Below, one piece after another: positions 63,793 through 64,000 of a stretch of 64,000 bases of DNA (position 1 is the stretch's first letter; each line of letters begins with the position of its first letter). The stretch is from NCBI RefSeq assembly GCF_900585905.1, contig NZ_UTVH01000010.1:160517-224516 (forward strand). The letters are read 5' to 3'. The notes below the pieces were generated by a model. That model did not search any database. It was not told the origin of the DNA and saw only the letters and a program-made list of their open reading frames with translations. Position numbers and translations under genes: made by a program. Origin of the DNA: Pseudomonas viridiflava. GTDB taxonomy: Bacteria; Pseudomonadota; Gammaproteobacteria; Pseudomonadales; Pseudomonadaceae.

Positions 63793-64000
63793 ATGTTCGA
63801 GGCAGCCAGGCTGCATGACGAGATAGAACATACCGGCGCCCTGGCAGGTTTCCTGCTGGGCGCAGTTGTAGGCATCGCCCTTGTGGCCTATGTGGCAATC
63901 ACCTTTGCCACCTGTGGCGTCGGTGGCTTCCTGCTGGGCATGGCGGCCGGGCTGGCCGGCGCGGGGATCGTTGCGGCGGGAGAGTATTTAGGCAAGTTAT
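63793..64000 (+). CDS. start of a PAAR-type type VI protein, cut by window
   Basis: The first 69 codons read MFEAARLHDEIEHTGALAGF, then two Gly/Ala-rich membrane-type helices (LLGAVVGIALVAYVAITFA; GGFLLGMAAGLAGAGIVAAG). This N-terminus resembles the pre-PAAR transmembrane leader of Pseudomonas PAAR-domain spike effectors, which normally carry PAAR and often a toxin domain further on. ATG 63793 follows AGGAG. The PAAR domain itself lies outside the window, so the call rests on the N-terminus alone. Confidence 0.7.
   Translation, partial: MFEAARLHDEIEHTGALAGFLLGAVVGIALVAYVAITFATCGVGGFLLGMAAGLAGAGIVAAGEYLGKL

Overview
The window is a piece of a Pseudomonas chromosome, most likely from the fluorescens/syringae side of the genus. 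Three things support this. First, gene order matches a known Pseudomonas block: yggT-proC-yggS/pilT, pyrC'-pyrB-pyrR-ruvX-algH-tonB-gshB, pilGHIJ-chpA-chpC, bioA, rhlE2-metF-ahcY. Second, the DNA is GC-rich. Third, REP palindromes of at least three types (GTAGGAGCG..., GTGGGACCGGC..., and GCACGAGCACCGCGAGG cores) sit in many gaps between genes, and one REP-associated transposase (RAYT) gene is present.

Layout. 1-2.8 kb: 3' part of an RND efflux pump gene. 3.0-4.1 kb: a tandem duplication of a small DUF3077-like gene. Each copy follows a C4-like antisense RNA, and the pairing between RNA and target has changed in step in the two copies. 4.1-8.6 kb: an accessory region of lower GC next to tRNA-Thr(TGT). 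It holds a restriction-endonuclease-like gene with an in-frame TGA, gene debris, the C-terminal end of a tyrosine integrase, and a compact type VI secretion cassette (Hcp, Ntox44-type toxin, membrane-anchored candidate immunity protein). 8.9-31.3 kb: conserved core with a J-domain protein, proline and PLP housekeeping genes, the pilus retraction motor, pyrimidine synthesis, glutathione synthesis and the Pil-Chp chemosensory system.

31.5-44.8 kb: a Fic protein with its own palindromic operator array; the malonate decarboxylase operon mdcABCDEGH-madLM with its regulator mdcR; between them a chemoreceptor with a sigma-28-type promoter and an unannotated-looking 50-residue secreted Cys-repeat peptide; then an HlyIII protein and a RAYT gene. 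45.1-50.5 kb: an amino-acid-type ABC transporter with a class V aminotransferase-like protein, an RpiR regulator and a PuuE-like deacetylase, a probable uptake and catabolism unit of unknown substrate. 50.5-64 kb: rsmE, bioA, an exported flavin amine oxidase with an unusual Lys/Ala/Pro tail, cytochrome b561 with YceI, a 302-bp triplicated intergenic unit that carries the rhlE2 terminator, rhlE2, metF, ahcY under an SAH riboswitch, a thioesterase, and the start of a type VI PAAR-like protein.

The parts most worth a second look are the paired C4-like RNAs, the tRNA-linked Hcp/Ntox44 island with its nonsense-mutated neighbour, the secreted Cys-repeat peptide, the 302-bp repeats and the 45-50 kb catabolic cluster. 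All calls are read by eye from the sequence; no database search was run.
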